Shown: positions 17,972 through 27,083 of the stretch, piece after piece
How positions within the stretch are numbered: position 1 is the first letter of the stretch
Layout: every line of letters begins with the position of its first letter
From: Burkholderia sp. IMCC1007
GTDB taxonomy: Bacteria > Pseudomonadota > Gammaproteobacteria > Burkholderiales > Burkholderiaceae
Length of the DNA: 64,000 bases
Direction of reading: 5' to 3'
NCBI RefSeq assembly: GCF_027257875.1
Contig: NZ_JAPVQY010000011.1
Location: 1-64,000, forward strand
Notes under the pieces: model-generated
What the model saw: the letters and a program-made list of their open reading frames with translations, nothing else
What the model was told of the DNA's origin: nothing
Databases searched by the model: none
Translations under genes and position numbers: made by a program

Positions 17972-19123
17972 ATGTCCCTTTCCTTTGAAACGACGCCCAG
18001 AATTGTCTGCGAGCAGGGTAGCGCGCAGCGTTTGCACGAGATCGTCGCAGCTGTTGGCGGCTCTCGCGTGCTGATGGTGACGGACAAGGGCATGCAGGCG
18101 ACCGGCCTACTCGAACCAGTTATTGTTGCGTTTGCTAAGGCTGGTCAAGAAGCGATTGTCTACGCCGATGTCCAGGCGGATCCACCGGAAGAAGTTGTGC
18201 TTGCAGCCGTCGAATTTGCCATCCAACATAAAATCGATGCCGTCGTCGGGATCGGCGGCGGAAGCTCAATGGACACCGCGAAGCTCGTGGCTCTTTTGGC
18301 GAAGACGAAGCAACCGCTTGCCGAGATTTATGGGATTGGGCTTGCGAAGGGACCGCGACTGCCTCTCATTCAAGTTCCGACCACTGCCGGTACCGGATCG
18401 GAGGCGACGCCAATCTCAATCGTCACAACGCCGACCCACGAGAAGAAAGGCGTCGTTTCCTCGCTACTTTATCCGGACGTTGCGGTCCTCGATGGGCTGC
18501 TCACGCTCGGCTTGCCCCCCGCCGTAACAGCAATGACAGGCATTGACGCAATGGTGCATGCCATCGAGGCATACACGAGTCGTCATAAGAAGAATCTGCT
18601 TTCCGATATGTTCGCGTTGAGGGCCTTGACCCTACTGTATCCCAACATCCGGCGCGCGGTATCGGACGGGGCGGACGCACAAGCACGTGAGCAGATGCTA
18701 CTTGGCTCGTTGCTGGCAGGCATCGCATTCGCGAACGCGCCGGTCGCGGCTGTCCACGCGTTGGCCTACCCGCTTGGGGGACATTACGGGCTTCCCCATG
18801 GGCTGACCAACTCGCTGATGCTTGTACCGGTGATGCGCTTCAATGAGCGCGTAGCGGCTCCGCTTTACGCGGAGCTAGGCAGGGTCATGCTTCCCGAACT
18901 TGGCCCCTTGCCTGAGGCCGCAGCATCAGAAGCGTTTGTGGACGCGATTGCGACGTTAGTACGTGAGATGCCATATGCCCAGACGCTTCGCGAGGCCGGG
19001 ATTTCCGCAAGCTCACTGCCGATGCTGGCGACCGACGCGATGAATGTCAAGAGGTTGCTGATCAATAATCCGCGCGACGTCGAATACGAGGACGCGCTTG
19101 CTCTGTATCAGGAAGCCTTCTAA
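17972..19123 (+). CDS. iron-containing alcohol dehydrogenase
   Basis: The 383-residue protein belongs to the group III, metal-dependent alcohol dehydrogenases. GIGGGSSMDTAK near residues 93-104 is the NAD(P) site. PTTAGTGSEAT is the family signature. Metal ligands are expected in GIDAMVHAIEAY and PHGLTNSLML. It oxidises an alcohol or reduces an aldehyde or keto group. It follows a 170-base gap after the SDR and is 13 bases from the thioesterase gene, with which it should be co-transcribed. Confidence 0.92.
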   Translation: MSLSFETTPRIVCEQGSAQRLHEIVAAVGGSRVLMVTDKGMQATGLLEPVIVAFAKAGQEAIVYADVQADPPEEVVLAAVEFAIQHKIDAVVGIGGGSSMDTAKLVALLAKTKQPLAEIYGIGLAKGPRLPLIQVPTTAGTGSEATPISIVTTPTHEKKGVVSSLLYPDVAVLDGLLTLGLPPAVTAMTGIDAMVHAIEAYTSRHKKNLLSDMFALRALTLLYPNIRRAVSDGADAQAREQMLLGSLLAGIAFANAPVAAVHALAYPLGGHYGLPHGLTNSLMLVPVMRFNERVAAPLYAELGRVMLPELGPLPEAAASEAFVDAIATLVREMPYAQTLREAGISASSLPMLATDAMNVKRLLINNPRDVEYEDALALYQEAF

Positions 19124-19136
19124 TAGAGGTGCATGA

Positions 19137-19598
19137 ATGACGCCAAATCTGACAAGAAGCGACTTTCCCTACTTCGTAGAAATGTCTACGAGGTGGATGG
19201 ACAACGATATCTATGGCCATGTCAACAACGTCACTTACTACAGCTACTTCGATACTGCAGTCAACCAACACCTGATTCATCAAGGTGTGCTCGACATTCA
19301 TCGAGGCGACGTGGTGGGCTATGTCGTCGACAGCGCGTGTTCATACTTCAACCCGGTTGCGTTCCCCGATGTATTGCAGGTTGGAGTACGCGTGGACCGG
19401 ATCGGCCGTTCGAGCGTCCGTTATGAACTCGCAATCTTCAGCGGGCAGGATGCCGCTCCTTCAGCCGCAGGCCATTTTGTGCACGTCTATGTCAACAGGT
19501 CCACAGGTCAATCGGTTGACGTGCCGCACCAAGTACGATCGCTACTGCAAAGCCTGATCGTTACTGATTCTTCCGAACAGCCCCAAGCGGTCGAATAA
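19137..19598 (+). CDS. acyl-CoA thioesterase, 4-hydroxybenzoyl-CoA thioesterase (hot-dog) family
   Basis: This 153-residue hot-dog protein carries RWMDNDIYGHVNNVTYYSYFDTA, the active-site pattern in which the Asp acts in thioester hydrolysis, and SACSYFNPVAFPD. It releases the free acid from a CoA ester, probably the counterpart of the CoA-transferase in the same region. An AGAGG lies just upstream of the ATG. It is immediately downstream of the iron alcohol dehydrogenase. Confidence 0.9.
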   Translation: MTPNLTRSDFPYFVEMSTRWMDNDIYGHVNNVTYYSYFDTAVNQHLIHQGVLDIHRGDVVGYVVDSACSYFNPVAFPDVLQVGVRVDRIGRSSVRYELAIFSGQDAAPSAAGHFVHVYVNRSTGQSVDVPHQVRSLLQSLIVTDSSEQPQAVE

Positions 19599-20121
19599 GC
19601 CGTTCATTTTGACGGGTGTGCTATATAGGCAGCTACAGTAAACTATCGTGCCTCAACTTCTTGGAGTTGTATTCTGCGTCGGGAAAAGGCCGCGAGCGGC
19701 TGTGAACCGGGGGCTCGGGGATGTCATTGGCACCTTTAACCAGGACGACCGCCTGCGCATACGTTACCAAGTTGTGTGCTGCGATCGTCATTTTTTGCGC
19801 CGCGCTTTCCAAGCTTGAAAACGAATGAGCACGTTTGTTGTGTATTATGCAGCGCAGACGTCGGATATTTCTTGCAGTCTATGGATCATCGACAAATGCT
19901 GCTCGACGAACGAGCCGTACTCGCCGGCCAAGCTCATGACAGCGGTAAGGAATGCCTCATGTGACAATGAAAAATGGTTTACTACTTGCGGGCCGGCTTG
20001 CAAGCCGACCGTCGAGGGGTGGCTTCGCATCAAGGGCACCATACCGAAACAAGTTCGCGGACGATGGCGGCCCGAACGCTTGGAACAACGCGCTGAGGCC
20101 TTAGCGTTTCAATCTTTCTAC
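19599..20121. other. intergenic stretch without a supported gene
   Basis: Open frames of 60-110 residues exist on both strands, but none has a good ribosome site or a recognisable family. It separates the plus-strand thioesterase unit from the minus-strand nitroreductase/aldehyde dehydrogenase unit. No clear hairpin terminator is visible. Confidence 0.5.
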
Positions 20122-20721
20122 TTAGGTCCAGAACCCACGACCGTATTTGCCGTTGAAAGCTAGGTCCTTCAGCGGACGTCGCGAACGGGGCGCTGCTTCA
20201 CTTTTCCGCATCTTGTCATCCAACGCGGCCGGGTCGCCGTGATGGCCGATCGCGATTATGGTGAGAATTTCTATGTCGTTCGGCACGCTGAACTTCTGGC
20301 GAAATGCGTCAATATCAAAGCCAGCCATCGCGTGAGCAGCAAGGCCCAGTGCATGCGCTTGTAGCATCAGCGCCATCGCTGCAGCACCTGCGTCATAAGA
20401 TGCGGTGCGATTCAGTTTCCCTTTGGCGTCGATCGTATCTGTGGCGACGCACACCAGCACGGGAACACGCTCATTCCACATCTGATTAAATGGCACAAGA
20501 GTGGCGAATGCTTCTTGGAAGGACCCGGGATCCTGGGACCGGTCGAACACCAGGAAGCGCCAAGGTTGCATATTGAAAGACGAAGGTGCCCAACGGGCGG
20601 CTTCGAGAATTGAACCGAGCTGCTCACCCGATATAGGCCGGTCTGAGAAGGCCCGAGGGCTCCAACGGCCGGCGAGGAGTTCGTGGATGTCGATTTCCGT
20701 CGATGCGGGTTTCAGGTTCAT
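20122..20721 (-). CDS. nitroreductase family protein
   Basis: This FMN-dependent, probably dimeric oxidoreductase of 199 residues contains RWSPRAFSDRPISGEQLGSILEAARWAPSSFNMQPWRF, the FMN phosphate-binding and nitroreductase opening motif, and AHALGLAAHAMAGFD later. The start at MNLKPAS was chosen because the 30 upstream residues overlap the preceding aldehyde dehydrogenase and do not fit the family. Members reduce nitro groups, quinones or enals. RutE, which reduces malonic semialdehyde, belongs to the same superfamily. It follows the aldehyde dehydrogenase by 55 bases. Confidence 0.9.
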   Translation of the reverse strand: MNLKPASTEIDIHELLAGRWSPRAFSDRPISGEQLGSILEAARWAPSSFNMQPWRFLVFDRSQDPGSFQEAFATLVPFNQMWNERVPVLVCVATDTIDAKGKLNRTASYDAGAAAMALMLQAHALGLAAHAMAGFDIDAFRQKFSVPNDIEILTIIAIGHHGDPAALDDKMRKSEAAPRSRRPLKDLAFNGKYGRGFWT

Positions 20722-20776
20722 GTGCTGCCGTCCAAATTGACACGATTGCGAAACGAACGTCTTCCGGGCGCTTAAA

Positions 20777-22195
20777 CTAAGCGATCTTGAGGTCACGCCG
20801 CCGGAGAACAATCATTTTCTCTTCGGTCATATCGAGCATGCTCTCTTTGATGCCACCCACTCCGTATCCGGATTGGCGGCGACCGGCAAAAGGCATCCAG
20901 TCAACGCGGAAGGCCGTGTGGTCGTTAACTAGGACAGCGGATGCTTCGATCCGCTGCGCCACGTGCATCGCCACATCGATATCCTGTGCAAAGACCGACG
21001 CTTGGAACGCGAAAGGCAAACTATTGGCGCGAGCCAGTGCGTCATTGACGTTGCTATACCGATAGATGCAGGAGACCGGGCCGAATATCTCACGACTCGT
21101 CAGGTAACTGTCTTCGGACGGCTCGACCACAACAGTCGGTGCATAGGTGGTATTTCCTAGTCGCTTGCCTCCCACAACGACGCGTGCGCCGGATGCAATT
21201 GCGCCGTTGACCCACTGTTCAACGCGATCGACCTCGCGCGGAAGGATGAGCGGGCCTACTTCAGTTTCTTTGACTAGCGGATCGCCCACACGCAACGTTG
21301 CGACACGAGTGCCAAAGCGCTCGAGGAACTCATCGAAAATCCGATCATGCACGAAGATTCGCTGGGTCGACACGCATACTTGGCCGGCATGGTAGTACGC
21401 GCCTTTAGCGAGAGGCTCTATGATCTGGTCCAAATCGGCAGAAGAGTCGATAATGGCCGGCGCGGCTCCGCCGTGTTCCAACGTACAACGTGTGCCGGGA
21501 GGAAGTTTGCTCTTAAGGTCCCAGCCAACCTTCGCGGAACCGATGAACGAGAGGTAAGCGATTCGAGGATCGGTAGCGAGCTTTTGAGCAAGCTCGTTGT
21601 CGCTCGTAATCAAGGTTTGAACCCATTCCGGCGGCACGCCGGCTTGATGGGCAAGTTCTATCAAGCGTAGGCAGGACAGGGGCGTCGTAGCCGCGGGCTT
21701 TACGATGACGGGGCAGCCGACTGCAATAGCTGGCACCACCTGATGCACGATCAAGTTTAAAGGATGATTGAACGCTGAGATCGCTGCGACAGGTCCGATC
21801 GGCTCACGCGTCGTGAACGCCCAGCGATTCTCACATGCGACGGTAAGACCCATCGGAATTTCGCGACCGGCGAAGGAGCGAAGCTCTTCGGCGGCGGAAC
21901 GGATGCCGTCAACCGCTCGGATCGCTTCGCCCAACGCGTCGGCCCACGGCTTTCCGCCTTCTCTCGCGATCAGACTGGTTAGCTCCTGCTGGTGCTGTTG
22001 CACCAGCTCAGCGAGCTTATATAGGACTTTCGCTCGTTGATGGGTGCTCGTCCACTTTTCGCGGCGCTGGAAGACGGCATGCGCGACCGTAAGCTTATGC
22101 GCCAAATCGTCGATTGTATCCTCGGGAACGCTGCAAATTTGTTCTCGATCATAGGCTTGGAATACGTGTAACGTTGCTTCGCTGTCGGATTGCAT
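20777..22195 (-). CDS. NAD(P)-dependent aldehyde dehydrogenase
   Basis: The 472-residue enzyme has all ALDH landmarks: AISAFNHPLNLIVHQVVPAIAVGCPVIVKPA, FIGSAKVGWDL, the general base in LEHGG (usually LELGG), the nucleophile Cys in GQVCVSTQR, and EIFGPV. It oxidises an aldehyde to an acid and so could act after the alcohol dehydrogenase. The nitroreductase gene follows in the same direction. The Leu-to-His change beside the catalytic Glu is unusual but seen in some relatives. Confidence 0.92.
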   Translation of the reverse strand: MQSDSEATLHVFQAYDREQICSVPEDTIDDLAHKLTVAHAVFQRREKWTSTHQRAKVLYKLAELVQQHQQELTSLIAREGGKPWADALGEAIRAVDGIRSAAEELRSFAGREIPMGLTVACENRWAFTTREPIGPVAAISAFNHPLNLIVHQVVPAIAVGCPVIVKPAATTPLSCLRLIELAHQAGVPPEWVQTLITSDNELAQKLATDPRIAYLSFIGSAKVGWDLKSKLPPGTRCTLEHGGAAPAIIDSSADLDQIIEPLAKGAYYHAGQVCVSTQRIFVHDRIFDEFLERFGTRVATLRVGDPLVKETEVGPLILPREVDRVEQWVNGAIASGARVVVGGKRLGNTTYAPTVVVEPSEDSYLTSREIFGPVSCIYRYSNVNDALARANSLPFAFQASVFAQDIDVAMHVAQRIEASAVLVNDHTAFRVDWMPFAGRRQSGYGVGGIKESMLDMTEEKMIVLRRRDLKIA

Positions 22196-22364
22196 GAGTC
22201 AAAAACCTGTTGGAGTCGTGGCCGCAGAACTGGGCGGCTTCGCGGATAAACTACAAAAAGTCGTACGGCGAGGCAGTAGCACCTAGAAGGAAGAGGGCGC
22301 GTGTGGCTGCAGGAGTGATCTGCAGCCGGTTTCGATGCAAATCGCTTTTCTCATCCCTAAGCGT

Positions 22365-22766
22365 TTAGCTGGGAGCGCCCTCGGGGTAGGTCGGAATGTC
22401 GGGCGCAGTTTGGGTCCACGGCGCCGCGTGGGAACACCAGACACGCATCTCGGGCTTGATGCCGGGATCGTCGTCGAGCGTCGCGGCGCGAAGTACGACG
22501 AATGGAAGCTCGGGGCGCTCGGCGTAGATGTGGCTACCGCACTTCGAACAGAAATGCCTGAGTTTGCCGGGCGTTGATTCGAATGCGCTTAATGCCTCCG
22601 CACCGCTTGTCACCCGGAAGTGCTCCCGTTTCACGCGAGCAGCCGTGTTATGGTCGGCAGCATGAGCTTTTCGGCAAGTCTGGCAGAGGCAATCCCAAAT
22701 CGAGCCGTCAATCGCATCAGCTTCATATGTCACCGCTTTGCACAAACAACTTCCGTGGAGCGTCAT
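22365..22766 (-). CDS. GFA (glutathione-dependent formaldehyde-activating/CENP-V) family protein
   Basis: This 133-residue zinc protein has the beta-tent fold. The cysteine pairs GSCLCKAV, CLCQTCRKAH and FCSKCGSHI are the zinc ligands of this family. Members bind glutathione adducts or act on S-linked intermediates, and most have no proven reaction. The ATG start gives the usual MTLHGSCLC beginning, and the longer frame begins with a TTG. It stands alone between the aldehyde dehydrogenase and a small unknown gene. Confidence 0.87.
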   Translation of the reverse strand: MTLHGSCLCKAVTYEADAIDGSIWDCLCQTCRKAHAADHNTAARVKREHFRVTSGAEALSAFESTPGKLRHFCSKCGSHIYAERPELPFVVLRAATLDDDPGIKPEMRVWCSHAAPWTQTAPDIPTYPEGAPS

Positions 22767-22923
22767 ATCAGTTCTCAATCAAAGGGCCTGCTTGTGTTCA
22801 GGCCATGTACATTTTGGGGCACGGACGGTTCCAGGTCAGCTGGTCACATCCGCGTAGACGCGAGCGCGACAAATTGAAGCGAGGATCCGTCCAGCTAGTT
22901 TGATGGCACGTCTACGAGTTGGC

Positions 22924-23172
22924 CTAGTACGTCCGCATTGTGATGCCGCTGTGTGATGGAGGGAAAATGTGCCAGGCGCCATCGTCGTGCCGGAAGAACG
23001 CAAGCTCTATCGATCCAACGGATCGGAGCGCCTCGACGCAAACGAAACGTCGGTGTCCCGATGGTGTCCGGCTAAAGCGAGTCACGCGAACTGGCTCCGA
23101 ATCTGTTGGCGAAAGCCACTTTTCCACCAACGATCTCAGTGATGCCCGCGCAGTTTCTCGTTCCTGGTCCAC
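22924..23172 (-). CDS. small hypothetical protein
   Basis: The 82-residue protein, starting with GTG, contains RASLRSLVEKWL, RVTRFSRTPSGHRRFVCVEALR and AFFRHDDGAWHIFPP. This resembles conserved hypothetical proteins I associate with Burkholderia and Cupriavidus accessory regions. It has no signal peptide or membrane segment. It lies between the GFA-family gene and the flavin reductase in the same orientation. Function is unknown. Confidence 0.5.
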   Translation of the reverse strand: MDQERETARASLRSLVEKWLSPTDSEPVRVTRFSRTPSGHRRFVCVEALRSVGSIELAFFRHDDGAWHIFPPSHSGITMRTY

Positions 23173-23235
23173 GCTCGCTCCGTTGTTCAGTTATCGCCGT
23201 ACGTGATAGCGATTAAACCGGCCTAGTCGGAGCAT

Positions 23236-23802
23236 TCAGGCCGCTTGCTGGTCCAAGAATCGCGAAATCGCGAGCTTGCCGTCTTGGTAAAGCAGCGGCG
23301 CGATCGCCTCTTCGACGCGGACGCGAGTTACACGGCCGACGATGACGTCGTGTCCTCCGTAATGGATTTGGCTATCGACCTCGCAAACGATGGCCGCTTG
23401 CGCGTCCGCGAGGACTGGCATGCCCTCGTTGTGATCCCAATGGCCGTGCTGGAAGCGCTCGGCACCCTTCAACTTCCCGCTGAAGAGTCCGACGAGATCC
23501 CGATGTTCATCGCGCAGCAGGTTCACAACAAATTCGCCGCGCTGAATGAGCGGGCGGGAGATACTTGCGTTGCGATTGACGCAAATCAGTAGGGCGGGCG
23601 GATCGACGCAAAGCGAGCTCACGGCGGTCGCAACCATCCCGAACGGTTGCCCGTCTTGCTCAGTCGAAATGATAGCGATCGTCGAAGTCAGACGTCGCAT
23701 GGCGAGCTTGAAAGCCTGACATAGCTCCTGCTGCATCTGCGCGGATTCAAGTTCTTGCCGAGCGATGGTAGCGTTCGCCGCATGCGAAAGTTGCTGAGTC
23801 AT
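23236..23802 (-). CDS. flavin reductase, small component of a two-component monooxygenase (HpaC/RutF-like)
   Basis: The 188-residue protein belongs to the FMN-binding split-barrel flavin reductases. AMRRLTSTIAIISTEQDGQPFGMVATAVSSLCVDPPALLICVN is the flavin-binding part, and GGHDVIVGRV is near the end. It reduces FMN or FAD with NAD(P)H and hands it to an oxygenase, most likely the LLM protein at 30367. Its promoter region contains copy C of the motif also found before the MHS gene, which ties it to the catabolic set although it is on the other strand. Confidence 0.92.
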   Translation of the reverse strand: MTQQLSHAANATIARQELESAQMQQELCQAFKLAMRRLTSTIAIISTEQDGQPFGMVATAVSSLCVDPPALLICVNRNASISRPLIQRGEFVVNLLRDEHRDLVGLFSGKLKGAERFQHGHWDHNEGMPVLADAQAAIVCEVDSQIHYGGHDVIVGRVTRVRVEEAIAPLLYQDGKLAISRFLDQQAA

Positions 23803-23965
23803 TTTCGTCTCCGATTCAGTTTGGATTGGCTGGGTTGACAGGAAAGGCAGCTGTCACCGGTGGCCTACACACCACGTTTGACCCGTGATCGTCGCGAAGG
23901 TGGGGGCAGGCTTCGCCCGTCGGCCGGGTTTGTGACTTCAGTATAGAAACGTCATCGATAGGTTA

Positions 23966-23985
23966 AAAATATGGAATTCGTATCG
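23966..23985 (-). promoter_or_regulatory. copy C of the shared promoter/operator motif, before the flavin reductase
   Basis: On the minus strand the core CGAATTCCATATTTT, preceded by GATA, matches copies at 10166 and 14376. It is 164 bases before the flavin reductase start. Downstream on the same strand TATCG and TATACT boxes are possible -10 elements. Confidence 0.5.
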
Positions 23986-24132
23986 GTTCATCGAAAAATC
24001 CGATGGTGTCGATCAGAGCATTAGGTTCGCGTTTGCACTAGCTGTGCGGCGCACTCAGCGATCATTGGAGCGCGCCGCGGACGACCTGAATTCAGTCTTT
24101 CCTCGCAGCAAGGGTTGTGGTGTATCATTCAG

Positions 24133-24153
24133 ATTGACAGACAATCTGTCAAT
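24133..24153. promoter_or_regulatory. perfect 21-bp palindrome, likely GntR operator 1
   Basis: The arms ATTGACAGA and TCTGTCAAT flank CAA in a perfect inverted repeat, 107 bases before the SDR start. Sixteen bases (CAGACAATCTGTCAAT) recur in inverted orientation at 26965-26982. The GntR gene at 25070 lies between the two sites. Confidence 0.7.
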
Positions 24154-24259
24154 AGGTGAATCTGTCCAGCAGATAATTCGCCATCGGACCGTCGATCGGT
24201 GCGAAACTTGGCAGGACGCTTACTTGAGCATCTGCATCGAACTGACTGTCGGAGACGCT

Positions 24260-25012
24260 ATGGGACTGGAAGGAAAAATTGCGGTTATAACCGGAGGCGG
24301 GAGCGGCATTGGTCGTGCGACCGCACAACTCTTCGCGCGTGAGGGCGCGACAGTCGTGGTCGTCGACAAGAACCGGGAGGCGGCCGAAACAGTTGCGAAT
24401 GAGATCGGCGCAGGCGCGGTGGGGTTCGAGACCGATGTCGGGCAGCCTGATAAAATCCGCGAACTGTTCGCGTTCGTCGACAGGCAATTTACACGACTCG
24501 ACATTTTGGCGAACAATGCCGGATATGGCGTGCCCGGGACCATTGAGGATCTATCGGTCGAAGACTGGGACGGGATCATGAACGTAAATGTTCGTGGGGC
24601 CTTCCTGTGTTCCAAGTACGCGATTCCGCTCATGAAACGGTCAGGCGGCGGGGCGATCGTTAATACTGGTTCCTATACCGCCTTGGTCGCAATTAAGAGC
24701 CGTGCCGCGTACGTGACCTCAAAGGGTGCGATCGCATCGCTGACGCGTGCAATGGCCCTTGATTACGCTCATCAGAACATTCGCGTCAACTGCGTGGCCC
24801 CTGGCTCCATCGCGTCCCCGTGGTTTGATCGTTCGTTTGCAGAAAGCGATAATGTAGCTAAGCTGCGTGCAGAGTTGGACGCTCGATCGCCCATGAACAG
24901 AATGGGGCGGCCCGAAGAGATAGCCGAAGCCATCCTGTGGCTGGCGTCAGACAGAGCGTCGTTTGCAACAGGGTCAGTGCTTACCGTAGACGGCGGAACA
25001 TCGATCTGGTAA
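24260..25012 (+). CDS. short-chain dehydrogenase/reductase (FabG-like)
   Basis: This classical SDR of 250 residues has TGGGSGIG (11-18), NNAGYG, a Ser in NTGSYT, YVTSK as the catalytic Tyr/Lys pair, and a final VDGGTSIW. DKNREA after strand 2 suggests NAD+ use. The start was fixed at the ATG preceded by GGAG, because the longer open frame runs through the palindromic operator. It lies 57 bases before the GntR regulator in the same direction. It likely oxidises a hydroxy intermediate. Confidence 0.92.
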   Translation: MGLEGKIAVITGGGSGIGRATAQLFAREGATVVVVDKNREAAETVANEIGAGAVGFETDVGQPDKIRELFAFVDRQFTRLDILANNAGYGVPGTIEDLSVEDWDGIMNVNVRGAFLCSKYAIPLMKRSGGGAIVNTGSYTALVAIKSRAAYVTSKGAIASLTRAMALDYAHQNIRVNCVAPGSIASPWFDRSFAESDNVAKLRAELDARSPMNRMGRPEEIAEAILWLASDRASFATGSVLTVDGGTSIW

Positions 25013-25069
25013 GTCCGAATCTGTACGTTATCGTGTAGTGATTTTTTGCCGCCAAAGAACTGAGTGATC

Positions 25070-25750
25070 ATGTCTACCGTTAATTTGCAGATACCTCGTC
25101 AAGCCGCAACGATACGTTTGCTCGTTGAGGAGAAATTGCGTGAAGCAATCTCCAGCGGTCAGTTTGCCCCGGGACAGCGATTGGTCGAACGAGAGCTCTG
25201 TGAAATGACCGGCGTTGGGCGCACGTCGATTCGCGAAGCGCTTCGCCAGCTCGAGGCAGAGGGGCTGATTACAACCGTCCCTCATCGTGGTCCCGTTGTC
25301 AGCACGATGACGCTCGAAGAGACGCGCAACCTCTATGCGTTCCGAGGCCTACTCGAGGGTTATGCCGGTCGTCGCTTTGCGGAGATCGGCAGCGCGGAGC
25401 AGGTCGTTGCGCTCGAGAATGCGTTCAAAGATTTCAAGGCTGCGGCGAAGCGTGCAGACAGGAAGGCATTGCTAGAAGCGAAGACCAAGTTTTACGCGGT
25501 CCTCCTCGAAGGCGGTGGCAACCCCTTCGTGACTCAGACTCTCACCGCGCTGCACAATCGGATTAATGCGCTGCGAGGAACGTCGATGACCAAGCCTGGT
25601 CGTCTCAAGGAAAGTGTTTCCGAGATTCAAGAGATCGTTGACGCAATCAAGGCAGGAGACGGGGAACGCGCGGGTCGCGCGTGCGAACGGCACATCAACA
25701 TCGCCAGCGGAGTCGCTCTGGAGATGATCGCGATCTCCGCATCAAAATAG
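25070..25750 (+). CDS. GntR family transcriptional regulator, FCD (FadR-type) domain
   Basis: The N-terminal winged helix-turn-helix (VEEKLREAISSGQFAPGQRLVERELCEMTGVGRTSIREALRQLEAEGLI) is followed by an all-helical FCD ligand domain (EETRNLYAFRGLLEGYAGRR, later HINIASG). The total is 226 residues. A GTG two codons upstream is also possible. Repressors of this class respond to small organic acids of the pathway they control. Two matching palindromic sites, one before the SDR and one before the PcaC-like operon, are its likely targets. Confidence 0.92.
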   Translation: MSTVNLQIPRQAATIRLLVEEKLREAISSGQFAPGQRLVERELCEMTGVGRTSIREALRQLEAEGLITTVPHRGPVVSTMTLEETRNLYAFRGLLEGYAGRRFAEIGSAEQVVALENAFKDFKAAAKRADRKALLEAKTKFYAVLLEGGGNPFVTQTLTALHNRINALRGTSMTKPGRLKESVSEIQEIVDAIKAGDGERAGRACERHINIASGVALEMIAISASK

Positions 25751-26079
25751 TGTCAGTACACACGTTGGAAAGACGGACTCACCGACAACGTAGCGCGGAA
25801 GCGCAGCGGTGAGACTTCCAGCCCTGTAGCTACGGTCACATGCGAACGTGGGCTTCCTTGTGCCTGCCTATTTTTCAAAGCATATCCCCGTCGGGCGGCG
25901 GCACAACTCTGCGGTCGCGCGCATCACTCTCTCTTCTGAGCTCGGTCCGCCTGCACAGCGGGACAGACGTGATCGGGCGGGGCAAGCGTGGCTACAACGC
26001 ACGTGCTCGTGATCGAACACCTGAAGCTAGCTGAAAGCGTGCCCAAAGCACCATCGCGACAAAGTGGGATCAAGCACTG
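25751..26079. other. non-coding gap after the GntR gene
   Basis: No frame here has both a ribosome site and a recognisable product. It leads into the decayed IS66 transposase and probably marks one edge of that insertion. Confidence 0.5.
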
Positions 26080-26850
26080 GTAGTACCACGCACCGCACCG
26101 CCCTGGCCGGCGGCAAAGTTCCTGCGACCACATGCAGCGGCCAGTCCTGCGCCCGATAACGGTCAAACGAAGACACAACGCCTGTGGGTCCACGGTCTAT
26201 GTGTGCGACGATCGGCCCGATAGCTCCGCGGGACCGCTAGCGCTTTGGACTCTCTATACCGCCGACCGACTTCGCGAACATTCCCGGCAGCATCAAACGG
26301 TTTGCTGACGAGCTGCGAGCCGACGCATTCGCTGGCTATGCCGAGCTGTATCCTGCGGCCGCGTCTGGAAGGCCACATGTATGACTTGCGCTGACTGGAA
26401 GGTCCGTAACCGCATGCACTGTGTGCCAACGCCGTCTCGGAGGAAACACTGCACCGGCGTGGTCTATAAGCTCAAGGAGCCGATTCGTGGCAAATCGACC
26501 GGCGAACGCACGGCATGCGCCAGGCTCGAGCGGTGCTGCCAGTCGACGGCATAAGCAGTAGCCCGATGCGGTATGCGCCGAATCGCCGGCCGACGCTCGT
26601 CTTCAGTGCCGCCATCAGCGGCTTTGCCGGCGACCGGGTAGTTCCGTCTTCGCTGCGCGGGAATGTACAGGTTGTTCGCCTCAGTACGACCGAACGGCCT
26701 GATGCCGAGGCATTTCTCGGCTACGTGTCCGAGGACATTGCTGACCACCTGCACAATCGCAATCTACAAGCTGCCGCTTGGAGCGTGTTGCCACCGTTGC
26801 CTTCGATCATTCACCTCGAGCGCATTCGATAGTCATCTGCATTGCCTTTC
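26080..26850 (+). pseudogene. decayed IS66-family transposase (TnpC) remnant
   Basis: Broken frames read PDNGQTKTQRLWVHG, FADELRADAFAGYAELYPAA, MRYAPNRRPTLVF and DAEAFLGYVSEDIADHLHNRN. They correspond in order to the IS66 TnpC segments NGKTKTGRLW, LQADAYAGY, the ALNRW helix and DPEAYLR.VL..IADHPINR. Deletions and frameshifts remove the DDE core. No terminal repeats were identified. It separates the GntR regulator from the operon that begins at 27084. Confidence 0.6.
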
Positions 26851-26964
26851 CTCAACCACCTACGCTATGGAACTGGTCGAGCGCTTTCTGCTCGCCCGCC
26901 ACAGCGACCGAGCAAATTCGATGGACATTAGGGATAGTCCCACCTATAGCCATCAGATTGCCTT

Positions 26965-26982
26965 ATTGACAGATTGTCTGAT
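26965..26982. promoter_or_regulatory. likely GntR operator 2 before the PcaC-like operon
   Basis: ATTGACAGATTGTCTGAT carries, in inverted orientation, 16 bases identical to the palindrome at 24133-24153. It lies about 100 bases before the 27084 start codon, the same distance as operator 1 from its gene. Confidence 0.65.
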
Positions 26983-27083
26983 AGCGGACATTATCGTGTC
27001 CATGGTTGAGGCATCCAGAAAGCCCCGCCAACGCAAGAACTAGTACGGGATGTCCCGTTTGCTCAATGACTAGGAGTGGTGCA

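Noticed and set aside
19776-20163. Overlapping small frames between thioesterase and nitroreductase
   Set aside because: No ribosome sites, atypical Cys/Trp-rich translations and no recognisable family.
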